Positions 25,714-39,700 of a DNA stretch of 64,000 nucleotides are shown piece by piece (position 1 is the stretch's first letter; each line of letters begins with the position of its first letter). The DNA is from Pirellulaceae bacterium. GTDB lineage: Bacteria > Planctomycetota > Planctomycetia > Pirellulales > Pirellulaceae. The translations under genes and the position numbers were made by a program. The DNA lies in assembly GCA_023382975.1 (NCBI GenBank), contig JAHDXO010000001.1, positions 62,001 through 126,000 of the forward strand, in the 5' to 3' direction. The notes under the pieces are model-generated. The model was given only the letters and a program-made list of their open reading frames with translations, was not told the origin of the DNA and did no database searches.

Positions 25714-27075
25714 ATGAACGCGTCGTTGCTGAGAATTCAATTCCGTTGCTTGATGCTAGCCCTGTTTGTGGCGGGTGTCGCGAACTCGCAAGAACCTAGC
25801 CGACGTTTGGCGAAATTCCAACCCGAGCCAAGCAAGGCGGTGTATTCCGGCAAAGGCGAGGAAATCCTGGTCGGCGAGGCGTCGTGCGAGTCGTGTTCCG
25901 AATGCGTTACGTGCGGCTCGTGCGAGACCCCGTGCTGTGTCGGGCCGGTGGGAACGGTCTGGGTACACGGTGAATACCTCATGTGGTGGGCCAAGGGCAT
26001 GGCGACACCGCCTCTGGTGACCGCCGGGCCGACCGGCACTCTCGACGACCCGACAACGGTGGTCTTATACGGCGACGACGGTCTGCTTGAACAAATGCGG
26101 TCCGGTTTCCGTGTTCGCATGGGAACGTGGTTGGACTGCAACCGACGGTGGGCGATCGAGGGCGAATACTGGCGCCTCGGCGGGATCAGCGACAGTTTCA
26201 GCGCTTCGTCCAACGCCCAGGGCAGCCCCGCAATCTACCGGCCATTCTTCAACATGAACCCGCGCGACGAAAACGATCAGTTCGACCCTCCGGCGCGCGA
26301 GGACGTCGAATTGGTGTCGTTTCCTAACATTTTGTCCGGAACGGTCACCGTGGATGCCAACAGCCAACTCCAAGGTGCCGGAGCATGGCTGCGCTACAAT
26401 CTGTGCTGCGAATCGACGCCGATTTTCGATTGCGATCCGTGTTCGAGCCCTTGCAGCGGCCCGTTTGGCCGACGATTCGACTTCCTGATCGGATACCGCT
26501 ACGTTCGGCTGAGCGATGAATTGACGATTCGCGAAAACCTGACCTCGCTCCGACCCATTCCCAGCCAGGGGGCTTTTGCCATCACGGATTCCTTTGGGAC
26601 GACAAACGACTTCCACGGCGTTGACCTGGGCATGGCCAGCGAGTTCAACTACGGACGCTGGTCCCTGGAATTGCTCGGGCGCATGGCCTTGGGAAATATC
26701 CAGCAGCAGGTCGAAATCGCCGGCCAGACCACGATTACAGGATCGCAGGTCAGCAACGGTCAGTACGTCGGGGGTCTGCTGGCTCAGCGAACCAACAGCG
26801 GTAGCCACTCGCGCAACGAATTCGCCGTGCTTCCCCAGTTGGGGGCCACGCTGGGCTACCGTCTTACCCCGCGATTGCAGGCGACCGTAGGCTATTCGTT
26901 CATGTATCTCAGTCGCGTCGTCCGCCCCGGCGACCAGATCGATCTGGACGTGAATCCCGATCTGCTGGCCCCCGAGTTCACACCCTTCGCTGGCCCATTG
27001 CGCCCGCAGTTCGAGTTTCGTGACACGGATTTCTGGGCTCAAGGGATGAACTTCGGACTGCACTTCTCGTGGTAG
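25714..27075 (+). CDS. BBP7-family outer-membrane beta-barrel protein
   Basis: A 453-aa protein of the planctomycete BBP7 family. The signal peptide covers about residues 1-25 (CLMLALFVAGVANSQE). A cysteine-rich patch at 58-75 has a regular C-x-x-C spacing (C58, C61, C64, C67, C70). The barrel starts VWVHGEYLMWWAKG and continues with VRMGTWLDCNRRWAIEGEYW, FDFLIGYRYVRLSDELTI and LGYRLTPRLQATVGYSFMYL. It ends with NFGLHFSW. It sits just upstream of the giant gene but has its own ATG with GGAG upstream. Function is not known; an outer-membrane location is likely. Confidence 0.85.
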   Translation: MNASLLRIQFRCLMLALFVAGVANSQEPSRRLAKFQPEPSKAVYSGKGEEILVGEASCESCSECVTCGSCETPCCVGPVGTVWVHGEYLMWWAKGMATPPLVTAGPTGTLDDPTTVVLYGDDGLLEQMRSGFRVRMGTWLDCNRRWAIEGEYWRLGGISDSFSASSNAQGSPAIYRPFFNMNPRDENDQFDPPAREDVELVSFPNILSGTVTVDANSQLQGAGAWLRYNLCCESTPIFDCDPCSSPCSGPFGRRFDFLIGYRYVRLSDELTIRENLTSLRPIPSQGAFAITDSFGTTNDFHGVDLGMASEFNYGRWSLELLGRMALGNIQQQVEIAGQTTITGSQVSNGQYVGGLLAQRTNSGSHSRNEFAVLPQLGATLGYRLTPRLQATVGYSFMYLSRVVRPGDQIDLDVNPDLLAPEFTPFAGPLRPQFEFRDTDFWAQGMNFGLHFSW

Positions 27076-27715
27076 TTCATTCACGAGCTTTCTTGCCGGA
27101 TCTCGAGAACGACTTCGGTTGATGCCGATTCCGGCCGAAGTCATGGCCATCACCCCACCAATTTGGCAACAACTCAACTGGCCCGAGTCGCGACTTCGAA
27201 TAACCCACCCTTTCGGCCCACCATCGCACGACTCCGGTCACTGCTGCCACCGCACAACCTCTCCAATCGCGCAGAGCCGCATTGCCCAAACGAACGGTGT
27301 TGGTTTCTGCGCCCGGCGATTCCCGCACGAGTGACCCGGTAGGGGAACCGAGGCGGGCAGATTCGCGTCCAATTGCTGGCGCGATCCCGATCTTTCGTAG
27401 GGTCTCCGGACAGCACGGATGCGAAAACTGGTACGACCGTCAAAGACGAGAGTCTGAATCGCACCAAAGAATCGATGGAAACGGTTGGCAGCAAATCGTT
27501 TAATTGAACTAGGTTAGATAGGAATTATAATCCGTGTATGGCGTCAAGACGGACGAATTCCTTTGCCTAGTCTTTCCACATTGCCTAACTTTGCTAACAA
27601 CTAGCTACCGATTCTGCTTTTGTAGGTCTAAACCGTGCCGCTCGTGCGCGCACGCTTGGACAGATGCACTGAGAGCTACATTCCAGAGTTAATGGATAAA
27701 ACGAGGGGTTGGTTT
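27076..27715. other. Intergenic region before the giant gene (640 bases)
   Basis: The first 400 bases hold nothing I can identify on either strand. From about 27500 the base composition becomes distinctly AT-rich, unlike the rest of the window. This part holds the predicted promoter and a leader of about 180 bases for the giant gene. Confidence 0.55.
27504..27531 (+). promoter_or_regulatory. Predicted promoter of the giant gene
   Basis: TTGAAC (27504-27509) and a perfect TATAAT (27526-27531) are 16 bases apart, in an AT-rich stretch. Transcription would start near 27538, leaving a leader of about 180 bases before the ATG at 27716. Confidence 0.55.
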
Positions 27716-30700
27716 ATGGCCATCCGACGTTCGCGTAAGTCGTCATTGCGAGACCGCAAGAACCGCGGGAAGCTGCTTTCCGGTTTGCAGCGCAAGCTGG
27801 AGCGGAACATGCAGTTGGAGCGGCTCGAAGAGCGGCAATTGCTGATTGGTCCCCAGTTGATAGGGATTCAACCGAATGACGGCTCCCTGCTGCAGAACGG
27901 CGACATCCGCGATATCGCGCCGACCGATCTGGTTTTCCGTTTCGACAAGATTCAGGAGATCTCGCAGGATTCGCTGGGAAATTCGAGTCAGGTCGGCGGG
28001 ATTCAGATCACTCGCAGCAATTCGGACGGCGTTTTCGAACCGGCCTCGGTGCGCAGCGACTTCGGAACGGGCGGCCAGGTGGTGATCCGATTCTCGGCGG
28101 TCCGTTTGGGACAAGAGCAGAACGGGATCAAACTGGCGATTACGAAGAGCAACTTCGGTGGTCCGGGACTTCCTGGCATCAGTGTCATCGGGCGCACCAT
28201 CAACATCAATCTGAACGTCAACGCGGCCAATCCGTCGACCGCACAGGATCTGGTGAATGCGATCCGTACGAATGTTGCGGCCAGCAACTTGATCCGGGCG
28301 GAGATATTGGACACGAGCACTTCGCTGCAACCCGAGGCGGTGAATATCGCCGCGACAGCGCCGGCCAATTCTTCACTGACGCTGGGCGACCCGAACAATC
28401 CGAACGCGGTGGTGGCCAACGACATGGTGGTCTACCCCGGTTTCATCGGCGTTGGATCCCAGCCGGCGCTGAACGAGGTCGTGTATCGCTTTGCCGGACA
28501 GTTGCCGGACGACAAGTACCGAATTGACATCTTCGGAACGGGCGGGACACCGTTGCGCAACGTAGCCGGCGAGCGGTACTTGAACGGCCAGGACACGTCG
28601 CTGGAGTTCGAACTGGATCTGGCGCCGCAGATCTTGTCCGTCGTGCCGCAACCGGTCGAACGGATCGTCAATCCGCTGAATCCCAGCCAGACGATCCTTC
28701 AGCAGCAGCGCAGCAAGATTGTCGTCTATTTCAACGACGACAACTTGAACGTCGCATCCGCTCAGAACCGCACTTTCTACCAGTTGATTCACTCGCGCGG
28801 AACGCTCGAGAACACGGACGACGTCGTATTCAACCCGGTGTCCGTGGTGTATTCGGCCAGCACCGACACGGCGACGCTGGAATTTGGCGTGCCCTTGGAC
28901 CAGTTGGTTCACCCACTGACCGGAGCAGCCTTGGGGCCGGGAACCTTGCGGTTGCGCGTGGGCAACGATGAACTGAAGGCCACGGCGGCCAATCCCGATC
29001 CCACGCCGCTTCCGCCGCTGACGCTGACTCCCTTGTCCGAGACGACGGCGACCTACAATGGCGTCGCGGTCCACTACGTCGGACAAGGCGAGATCTGGGG
29101 CAAGGCGTTGCGGGTCGAGGTGATCGAGAGCGACCATGGCGGAGACGGTTTGCCCAAGGTAACCGTTTTTGACAATGTGGTCACGGTCAATCTGAACAAC
29201 AATACCAGCGCCGGCAACGCATTCAGCCCCAACACGGCCCAGCAGATGGTCGACGCCCTGCGGGACCATTTCAACGCCGGACAACTGCTCGAAGCGACCA
29301 TCGTCTCGGGCGATCCGAACACGGTGATTGCCGGGCTATCTGGTCCCGGCTACCCCGTGGCCACCCTGATCGGCTTGGGTTCCAGCTTCGACACAGCCAC
29401 GAACTTGACGGCCCTGATCCAAGCGAACGGAACCGAATCGCTGATCGATCGCAACTATGTCGTGCGGGGCGTCATCGATCCGCAGATCTATGCGTTGCAA
29501 TTACCGGGCAGCGACAACGATCCGGGGCACCGGCAGGTATTCGGCCATCTGAATGACAACGAAGCCAACACGGGCACGTCGGGGGTTGTCAACGTCGGCA
29601 TCACGCGGATCGAATACAATTTCCGTCAGGATATCGGCTTCCTGCGGGATTCGCACGGCAATCTGCAGCCGGCATTCAATCTGATCACCGAGACGCAGAA
29701 ACGCCGGGCGCGCGAAGCGCTGCAAACGCTGAACGATCTGATCGGAGTCGAGTTTGTCGAAACCGAGCGGGACGGGATCATCATCGCTTCGGCGGACGAC
29801 CGTACGCAGAACCTGACGCAACCGTTGCTCACGTTGCCCTTGAATCTGAATGATCGCTTCAATTTCTGGGATCCGGTGACGGGACAGAATGGTTGGTTCC
29901 GGCAGCTTTTGTCCTCGATGGGTGGCCTGCTGGGTCTGGGCTCGACGGTCGACCTTCCCGGTTTGGCCATCCGCGGTTTCGACGCCAACTTGAATTTCGG
30001 CAATCCGCTTGAACCGACGATCTACAGCAACCACGACTTGGTCCATCTGCAGCATCTGTACTACCCCGAGAGCAAGGACATCGATCTTTTCCGGTTCGAC
30101 GTGCCGGCGGGCGTGACAGGCCGGTTCTCCGCCGAGACGATGGCCGAACGACAGATGCAGGCGAGCGGCCTGGACACCGTGCTGACGCTGTACCGCCGCA
30201 ATGCCGACGGTACGTACGAATTGCTGTCCCGCAACGACAACTACTTCGGCAGGGACTCGTACCTGGAGCTGGATCTGGGCGAAGGCACGTACTACGTCGG
30301 TGTCAGCGCCAGCGGCAACGACGAGTACGATCCGATCATCGAGGATACCGGATTCGGCGGCACGACCCAGGGCGAATACGACCTGCGCTTCAATTTCCGC
30401 CGGGACATCAAGTCGATCCAGAATGCTATCTTCGATGCCGACAACCCCAACCGACCGCCAACCTTCCTGGACGCCGACGGCGACGGCGTTCCGGGGGGCG
30501 TCTTCAATTTCTGGTTCAATACCGTCGCGCCCCTGACGGCGGCGGATCTGGCGGGCGGCGCGGCGGCTCGAACCGTTGCGCGGACGATCTTCGTCGACAA
30601 GGCGGCGCCCAACGGCGGCACCGGCACCGAAGCGGCGCCGTTCAACAACATCGCAACGGCGCTCAGCTCGTCGATCGGCGCGAAGGCCGGCGACATCGTG

Positions 30701-33700
30701 CGAATCATCGGCAATGCGGGGGCCGACGGACGCTGGGAGACCCTGGGGGACAATCTGGCCTACCAGATCGGCTTCAACAGCCTGGGCCAGCCGCTGCCGG
30801 ACGGTTCGACCTTGGAGGTTCCCAAGAACGTGACGGTCATGATCGACGCCAATGCCATCTTCCAGATGCGGCGAGCCCGCATCGGCGTGGGCAGTTCGGC
30901 CGCCGGCATCGACCGCAGCGGCGGCGCGTTGCAGGTCTTGGGCACCCCGATCATCCGAGACGCCAACGGCAATGTCCTCCGCACGGACACCAACGGCGAC
31001 GGAGTGATCGATGCCAAGGACCGGCCGGTTCCGGGCAGCGTGTATTTCACGTCGTACAACGACGAGCAGATCGGCTTGGACACGAATCCGTTCACCAACA
31101 CGGTTCCGGCGGCGGGCGACTGGGGCGGCATCGTTTTCCGGGACGACATCGACCGCGCGGACGGCAACTTCGTGTACGACGAGGAAGGGATCTTCCTGAA
31201 TCACGTCAACCACGCGGATATCCGCTACGGCGGCGGCAGCGTGGTGATCAACTCGGTCCCCACAGTCATCAACCCGATCCACATCACCGACACCCGCCCC
31301 ACGGTCACGTTCAACACCATCACGCGCAGCGCCGACGCCGCCATGTCGGCCAGTCCGGACAGTTTCGAGGAGACGAATTTCCACGCACCGCGGCACCAGC
31401 GGATCGCCTTTACGTCGGACTACGACCGGGTCGGGCCGAAGATCAGCGGCAACACGATCCTGAATAACTCGATCAACGCCCTGTTCATCCGCGTGGCGAC
31501 CCAGGCCGGAAGCACCGTGCAGAAGTTGAATGTCACCGGCCGCTGGGACGACCGCGACATCGTGTACGTCCTGAAAGAGAACCTGGCTATCGCGTCGCGG
31601 CCTGGCGGAGCGATGGAGTACGTGACGCCGCCGCCGGTCAACCTGGTGACCACGACCGTCACTCGCGATACCACGGCGGCAACCGGTGGAAGTCTAGGAA
31701 GTTCCGGAACGGATACCTACTACTCGTACAAGATGACGTTTGTCGACCGGTTCGGCTACGAGAGTCCCGCGTCCGCCAACTTCGGATTCTCCAACGTCGC
31801 ACAGCAGACCCCTTTCCGGATCTCCGCCGCCGATGTGGCGAACAACAACCGATCGATCCGGCTGAACCAATTGCCGCCTGTCAGCGGCGAGTTCGTGGCC
31901 CGCCGCCTGTACCGTAGCGAGAACAACGGCCAGTACACGCTGGTCGCACAACTGAACGGCCGCAGCACCAGCTTCGTTGACAACGGCACCACGCGAGGCG
32001 GATTGCTGGATGTTCCGCCCATGAGCTTCCCCGTGCGGAACACGGCTGGCAACCTGTTGTTCCCCACGACGACACTCACTGCTCAATTGGGCGGCACCCT
32101 GCAACCGGGTTCGTATAACTACCGCATCACGTACGTCGATGCGCTCGGCAAGGAGTCCCGGGCGTCCGACCGCGGCGAGTCGCTGACGATCACTGGCAAT
32201 CCGAACATCAACGGACTGCCGGGACAGGGCGCCATTCAGTTGAACGATCTGCCCGCCGCGCCGGACGGCAGCAACTATGTCGCTTGGCGGATCTACCGCA
32301 GCGGCAACGCGGGCGCGGGCTCGTACACGCTGGTCGGCGAACACGCGTTCGACGATCCGACGGCTTTTCTGGACGGTGGACAAACCGTCGCGGGCGTGGT
32401 GCTGGACACTTCGCAAGTGTTGCCGCGGTTGGATGCCCAACTGGTGATCGATCCGTCGATCATCGTCAAAGCCGGCGGCGCGCGGATCGAAGTTGAACTG
32501 GGCGCCCAGATGATCGCCGAGGCGGATGACGGCAGCGAGATCATCTTTACCTCGATCGCCGACGACCGCTATGGTACGGGCGGCACGTTCGACACGGGCA
32601 ACGACGGCGCCATCGTGGCAGGCAGCGCCAACCAACCGTTGGCCGGCGATTGGGGCGGCATCTACGCTTGGCCGCTGTCGCGTTTGAGCATCGATCACGC
32701 CCTGTTGGCATACGGCGGCGGCGTGACCCGCGTCGAGGGTACGTTCACGGCCTTCAACACGATCGAGATCCACGAGCAGGCCGAGGCCCGCATCGCGAGT
32801 TCCGTGTTCGAATTCAACGCTCGCGGCCAGGGCGGCCAAGCCCCCAGCAACCGCTTTGGACGCGGTTTCAACGAACCGGCCGTCATCTTCGTGCGGCAGG
32901 CCCAACCGACCATCTACAACAACGTCTTCCGCAACAACCCGGACGCCGATCCGAACAACACGCCGGCCAACCCCAATCAGGCCACGGCGGCGATCAGCAT
33001 CAACGTCAACGCTTTGACTCACGAGCTGCGCCGAGACAAAGGACGTTCGACCGGCGCGATCGACCGCATCCAGGGCTATCGCGACAACCAAGGCCCGCTG
33101 ATCCTCGACAACCAGATGGACAATACCGAGATCAACGGCATGGTGGTGCGAGGCGAGACGCTGACCACGCAGAGCGTCTGGGACGACACTGACATCGTCC
33201 ACGTGGTTCTGGACACGATCCACATCAGCGATTTCCACACGTTCGGCGGCTTGGTGTTGGCCAGCAGCCCGACCGAGAGTCTGGTGGTCAAGCTGTACAA
33301 CAATCCCAACGGCGCCCAAGCCGGCTTCTGGGCGAACGGTGTCCCGCGCGAGGTCACCGACCGCATCGGCGGCATCATCCAGATCGTTGGCCATCCCGGC
33401 TCGCCGGTCGTGCTCACTTCGTTGGCCGACGATACGCGCGGCGCCGGCCAACGCCCCGACGGCGAACCGCAGACCGACACGAACAATGATGGCAGCCGGA
33501 CTGCGCCGCGGCCGGGCGACTGGAACAGCGTGCGTCTGGACCGGTACAGCCATGACCGCAACGTCGAACTGCACAACGAATTCGAGCCGCGCGACGTCAA
33601 TTCGCCGGGGATCAACAGCACGCCGGACGATGCCCAACTGCTGGGTATTCTGGCCCCGTCCGAGTACGCGGGCGACGAGAACCGCCGCCTGGGCTTCACC

Positions 33701-36700
33701 GTCAAAGGGTTCCTGAACGACCGGCTGGACGTGGACGTGTACAGCTTCAAGGCGATACCGGGAACCGAGGTCTGGATCGACATGGACCGGACCACGCACG
33801 CCTTTGATCCGATCCTCGAAGTCCTGGACAGCAACGGCTTGGTGGTGGCGCGCTCGACAAGTTCGTACGACGAAGTTCGAAACACCAACAACTTCCTGGA
33901 ACCGGCCGACCGCGATGACGAAAACCTCTCGGCGCGGGACTTGGCAGCGGACAGTCTGTTGTTCGGCGAGGCGCGGCTGATGGTCAAGACGCCGCAGATT
34001 CCCGGCACCGACTACTACACCTCCAATCCCCGCGACCCCGGTTTGCGGTTGTTGCTACCCGGGATTCCCGATCCCAACAATCCCGACCGGCCGTTGACCT
34101 ACCACGTCCGCATCCGCAGCAACAGCGACGACATCGGCCAGTTGAACGGCGGTTTGACGTCCGGGGCGTACCAGGTCCAGATCCGGTTGCGCGAGCTGCA
34201 GGAAGTCGGCGGCTCGACGGTTCGCTACGCGCGCATCGCCTACGCCACCAACGGCATCGAGATCTACGGCCAACCGATCCACTCGCCGTTGACCGGCGAG
34301 AGCACCGAGAGCACCGCGCTGAACTATCCCTTTGTCAACGCGCAGAATATCGGAAATCTGCTGACGGCCGACCGCGGCACCCTGTCGGTCGGCGGTGTGC
34401 TGAACTCGCTGGAGGACGATGGCAATCCCCTGACCCGGGATGTGGATTTCTACCGGTTCGAGATTCTGTACCGTGAGTTTTCGCTGCGGTCGTTCGAGAC
34501 CATCTTCGACATCGATTACGCCGGCGGCTTGGACGAACGTCCGAACGTCACGCTGCACGTCTTCAATGCCGCGGGCCAACTGATTTTGACCAGTCGCGAC
34601 GCGAATATCGCCGAAGACCGGCCCGGCACACCCTTCGCCTCCGACCTGGAAGACTTGTCGCGCGGCACCATTGCGCCGACCGACCCGTTCATCGGCATCG
34701 TCGATCTGCTCCCGGGCGTGTACTACGTGGCCGTGACGACCGACACCTGGATGCCGGATCAACTGGACCAATTCACCCAGGCGGCGGCCACGAACCCGAA
34801 CGTGCGTCTGGAGCCGATCCGCACGGTGCGCCGCATCGCGGAGGACGACCTCGATCCGTTCTCTTTCGGGGACTTCAACACGGCCGACGCGCCGCAGATC
34901 GAGTTCCTGTTCGACAAGAGTCCCGATCGGAACAATCTGGACGGAACCTTGAACGTGAACTTCGAGACGATGTCCGAAGTGCCGTGGCACCTGGGCGATG
35001 TGACGATGTATCTGCATCTGGACCGGGCCGCCCAGTACTTCAATGTGATCGACCCCACGTCCACTACCATCTTGACGGCTAACCCCTTCACGGGAGCGTT
35101 GGAAACGCGAGTCGGTTGGTTCGGACACGAAACGGCCGACATCACGATGGACCCCAGCGGCAGCCTGTATGCCTACCGCATCTCGCGGAACGAACCGGCG
35201 CCGTGCTTCCCGAACGACAATGCATCGGGCAATTTCTTCGTGATCAATCCCGCGGATGCCTCATTGGACCCGGTCGCACGAGACGACGGGATTCTGACGT
35301 ACGAGCGGGATCCCGCCAACGCCGCCGCATCCGATCGGACTCGCGACGGCTCGGCCTGCGGACCGATCGGCGACGGCATTGAATTCAACGCCATCGCGAC
35401 CGACCAGAACAACGTGTTGGACGGCCCTGGCGGTTTTGCCGTTGGCGACCGTGGCTTCTCGTATCAACTGGCTGCCTTGCCAGGTTTGATGCGAGGCGTC
35501 GAAATCGTGGAGAACATCCTGTACCGCTTCGACGACAACCGCAACAGTGCCACCCTGGGGCAGGCGGTCAGTCTGCAGCCCGGCGACAAGACGGACAACG
35601 TCAACAATCCGCCGGGCGTGATCTACTTAGGTGCGGGAACGCAAATCCGCGAGAGCGGCGAACTGCTGACCAGCCCGCGGATCGAGACCGTCGAAGCGAC
35701 TCGCCCCACCGGCACCTCGCATACCGCCGTGTTGCAGGACGGCCAAACGTTCACGGTGGTCGACGGCGCCAACCGAACGACGTTCGAGTTCGACTTCGGG
35801 CTCGAGGTCATTCAGAACATCGACACGCGCACCGACTCGACGATCAAGGACGGCAACTTCTTCCTGCTGGATGGCAACTTGTTCCAGTTCGATACGGGCT
35901 CGGACATCGTTTTCTCCGGAGCCGGATCGACGGTGCAGAACACGGTGGTTACCGTCAACGACGGCGCCGTATCGCACAGCTACGAATTTGCCGTCGACGC
36001 GGCCGATCAGAAACAGCCGGGCGCCACCTTGCTGACCTTGTCGGCGACCACCTTGCAACTGGCATCCGATCTGGCGGCGGCCATCAACGCCGATTTCCCG
36101 ACGTTGCGTGCCCATGCGAACGGGCCGCGCGTCGGGATCCAGGCCATCGGCCAGAACACCGTGGCCACGGCCCAGTTGAGTGTCGGGGCGCGCGGGGTGC
36201 GGATCGAAGGCGATGCAGGTCTTGCGCCGATCCTGCAACCGCCCGGTGGCAGCGAACTGTCCGACGGCAGCGATTTCTTCATCCAGTCGAATGGCCGTTT
36301 GCAGCAGTTCGAGTTCGATAGCGGATTCACGCTGCAAGTTCCGGTTCGCTTCATGCTGCGCATGCCGGCCGCTGGTGGCCGGGGAATCCAGGACGGGGAA
36401 TTCTTCACGATCGGCAACACGGCGACGGGAACGCTGGTCCGCTACGAAATGGATCTGGGCGGAACCACGCGCGTGATTGCGCCGGATCATGTCATGATCG
36501 GCTACAACGCGGTGGATACCGCCGATGTGCTGGCCGCACGTCTGGTCAACAACGTCTTGGATGTGGCTGCCAATCCGACTCTGCCGGATGCTGCCGGCAA
36601 TCAGGTTCCCAACCCCGCGATCAATCTGGGCTTGGCGCCTCGCGTCTATCCGGCCCAGTACGCCGACATGGGCGGAGTGGTCCATTTGGGCACCACGTCC

Positions 36701-39700
36701 GTCAACACGCTGGACGCTTCGGCTGCGCCCGGCATCACCCAGTCCGGCTTTGCCCGTGCGATCGGGGACGGGGAATTCTTCACCATCAGCGACGGGCTGG
36801 GGAATGTCGTCACGTTCGAATTCAACGATCCGTCCGTTAACCCTGCGTTGACGAATCCGAACCATGTCGAGATTCTCTTCTCGCAATCCGATACGCACGA
36901 CGAGATCGCCGACCGGATCGTCCAGATCCTGGTCGGGCCTTTGCCGATCACCGTTCCTAATCCCAATCTGTGGCCGGGTGTCCAATATCCGTTCAATCCG
37001 CTGCGTTTGGGGATGCCGCCGGGATTGGATTCCCCGCCGTACACGCAAGTCGTCACGTCGCAGCCGCTGAACATCCGCAACGGCAACATTTGGATCGGCG
37101 GCGACGACGGTCTGCCCATCGACGTCACCGGCCGCAGCCGCTTGGCTCGCCACACGCTGGACACGTCGCAAGCGCCCAACGTCGATCAGACCGGGCGCCC
37201 CGGTGTCAGCAATCTGAACGCTGTCGGCGTGTTCATGGTGCCCTGGTCCGGGTTCAGCTCCCAAGAGACCGCCCGCCAAATCCAGCAAGCCATCCTGCGA
37301 ACGCGGGTCAGTGCTCCGGCCGACCCGACGTCCAACACCTTCCAGATTCTGGACGTCTATCCCGGCAATCATCCGAGCATGTTCGACGGCCGGTTGATCC
37401 CCGTCATGGACGGTGACCGGGTCTTGTATCTGGAGTTCGACGATGTGCGTTTCTCGCCGGGCCAGAACACGCCTGGGTCCATTCTGATCCCGTACGATCC
37501 CGGTCAGCCGGCCATTCCGGGGACACCGCCGACTCCGGCCATTCCGCCGACGACGGCGAATGTGATCTCTCAAACGATCGTCGCCTTGTTGAACCAGAAT
37601 ACCAACGCGGCGACAGCAGTGGCCGCGTTCGGTCCGGCGGGGAAAGACTACAACCGGATCGAAATCCGCACCTATCAGGTCGATCTGACAACTCAACTGG
37701 AAGCGAACGACGACCGGCTGGTCGTCAACGGCCCCGGCGTCCGCTACTTCCCGGGGTCCGCTCCCATCAGTGAATTAGGCCAAACGTTGGGATTCACGCT
37801 GATCGATGCCGAGGCGACCTACAATCCTGCGTTGGGCCGCACCGATGATCTGATCGCCCGACGTGTGGCCGATGTCGTTGGATCGCATCCGACGTACCGC
37901 AGCAACGGCGTCGGCGGCGAGTACTCTCGGATCAACTTCCCGGACGCCGAGACGGGTGATTTCAAATACGTCCCCCGTTGGCAGGTCGTCGCGACCAGCA
38001 CGCCGGGCGTTTCCGCGGGCAACGAACGGATCGTCGTGCTGGCCGACGATACGCCGCTGGACCGGTTTGTCGACCGCAACTTCAACGGTGTCAACGACGA
38101 CTTGAACGGCGACGGCATCCTCAACCAGACGGGAGTGATTCGGTACGGCGACCACGCGGGCGTGTCCCCGTTCGGTGACCAAATGCCGGGCTTGTCTCGG
38201 AAAGTGAGCGATGCGATCAACAGCGCGCTCAATCCATTCGGGATCTCGGCCGGCTTCCGATCGGAGTTCGTGCGGCTGAACCGCGGCAGCGTCGAAAACC
38301 TCTCGGCGATGATCACCCAAGGCGATGGCCCCGGCGGCAAGATCACCGGTTTGACCGTCCTGCCGAACGGTGCCGTCTTCGCGGTCAGCGATCAAGGCGG
38401 TCTGTACCGGATCAACAATCCCACGGGGGCGGCGAGCGCCACGTACATCGCCACGTCCGAACATGACCTGCTCGGAATCGAATTTTCCGGATTGACCTCG
38501 GGGCCCCCGAACGTCGAGGGCGGTCGTTACGCCAACATGCTGTTCGCCACCGACATCAATGGTCGGGTCTACGCGTTCAACACCGCAGGCCAGTTGCAGC
38601 CGATCTTCGTCGACGGCCAGACCAGTATCGGCACGGGAAATCATGCGACGGACGTCCGCGGCTTGGCGTTTTCGACGCTGGACTGGAACCTGTTTCACAC
38701 GTCGCCGGTCACCGGGATTCCCGACGAGTACCGATTCGGGACGCCGAACGGCACGTACAACTTCCCCGGCGGCGCGCACGGATCGTTGGTCAGCAATGAA
38801 TTCAGCCTGAAGGGCTACTCGGCCGCCGATCGTCCCTCGCTGTACTTCACGTACCATCTGGATACCGAAGGTGCCGCATCGTCTCCGACCCAGCCGATGC
38901 GCGATTCGTTCCGCGTGTTCATTGCGGACAACAGCGGCGACTGGCAGTTGCTGTCCACCAACAACAGTTACCTGGGGCCCTTGCCTTTCGACGACGAACT
39001 GCAAGATATCGGTCCCTTCGATGTCCAAGAGGCGTTTGACGCGAACCAGTACCGTCAAGTACGAGTTGCGCTGGACCAATTCGCGGGGCTCGAAAACCTG
39101 CGGATTCGGCTGGACTTTAGCACCGCCGGGACCATGAACGTCGGCGACATCAACACCCGGGGCGAAGAGATCCGGGCGGTTTCCGGCACGTTCATCGCCG
39201 ACGGGAACACCGTGCAGATCGGCAACCGGGTGATCGAGTTCGATTCCGGTTACACGCTGGTCGCGCCGACCGGATCGGCGATTCAGCCGGGCGAGCAACT
39301 GACGATCTACGATTCGCGCGACCAGTCGGTGACGCTGCAGTTCGTCGAGAACGTGCTGACGTTGTCCGACATCGTCGCGGTGGACGGATCGCAGTTGAAT
39401 GACGGCGACACCTTCCAAATCAACGACGGCAGCCAGATGGTGACGTTCGAATTCGACACCGGATTCATTCTGCGGACGCCAGCCGCTGGCGGCGGAGGCA
39501 TCGCCGACCAGGAGACGTTCGTGATCGATCCCGACGGCGACGGAGCGTTCCCGCCGTTGACTTTCGAGTTCGACAAGAACGGCGTACTGATCGACGCCAA
39601 CGCGGACGGTATTCCGGACACGATCGGCATCAACGTCATGGACGATTGGACACTCGTCGTGCCGCCTCAAGGCTCGGACCTAGGCGGGGTGCGCGACCAG

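Noticed and set aside
27076..27500. Short open frames between BBP7 and the giant gene.
   Set aside because: None has a good ribosome-binding site or recognisable sequence.
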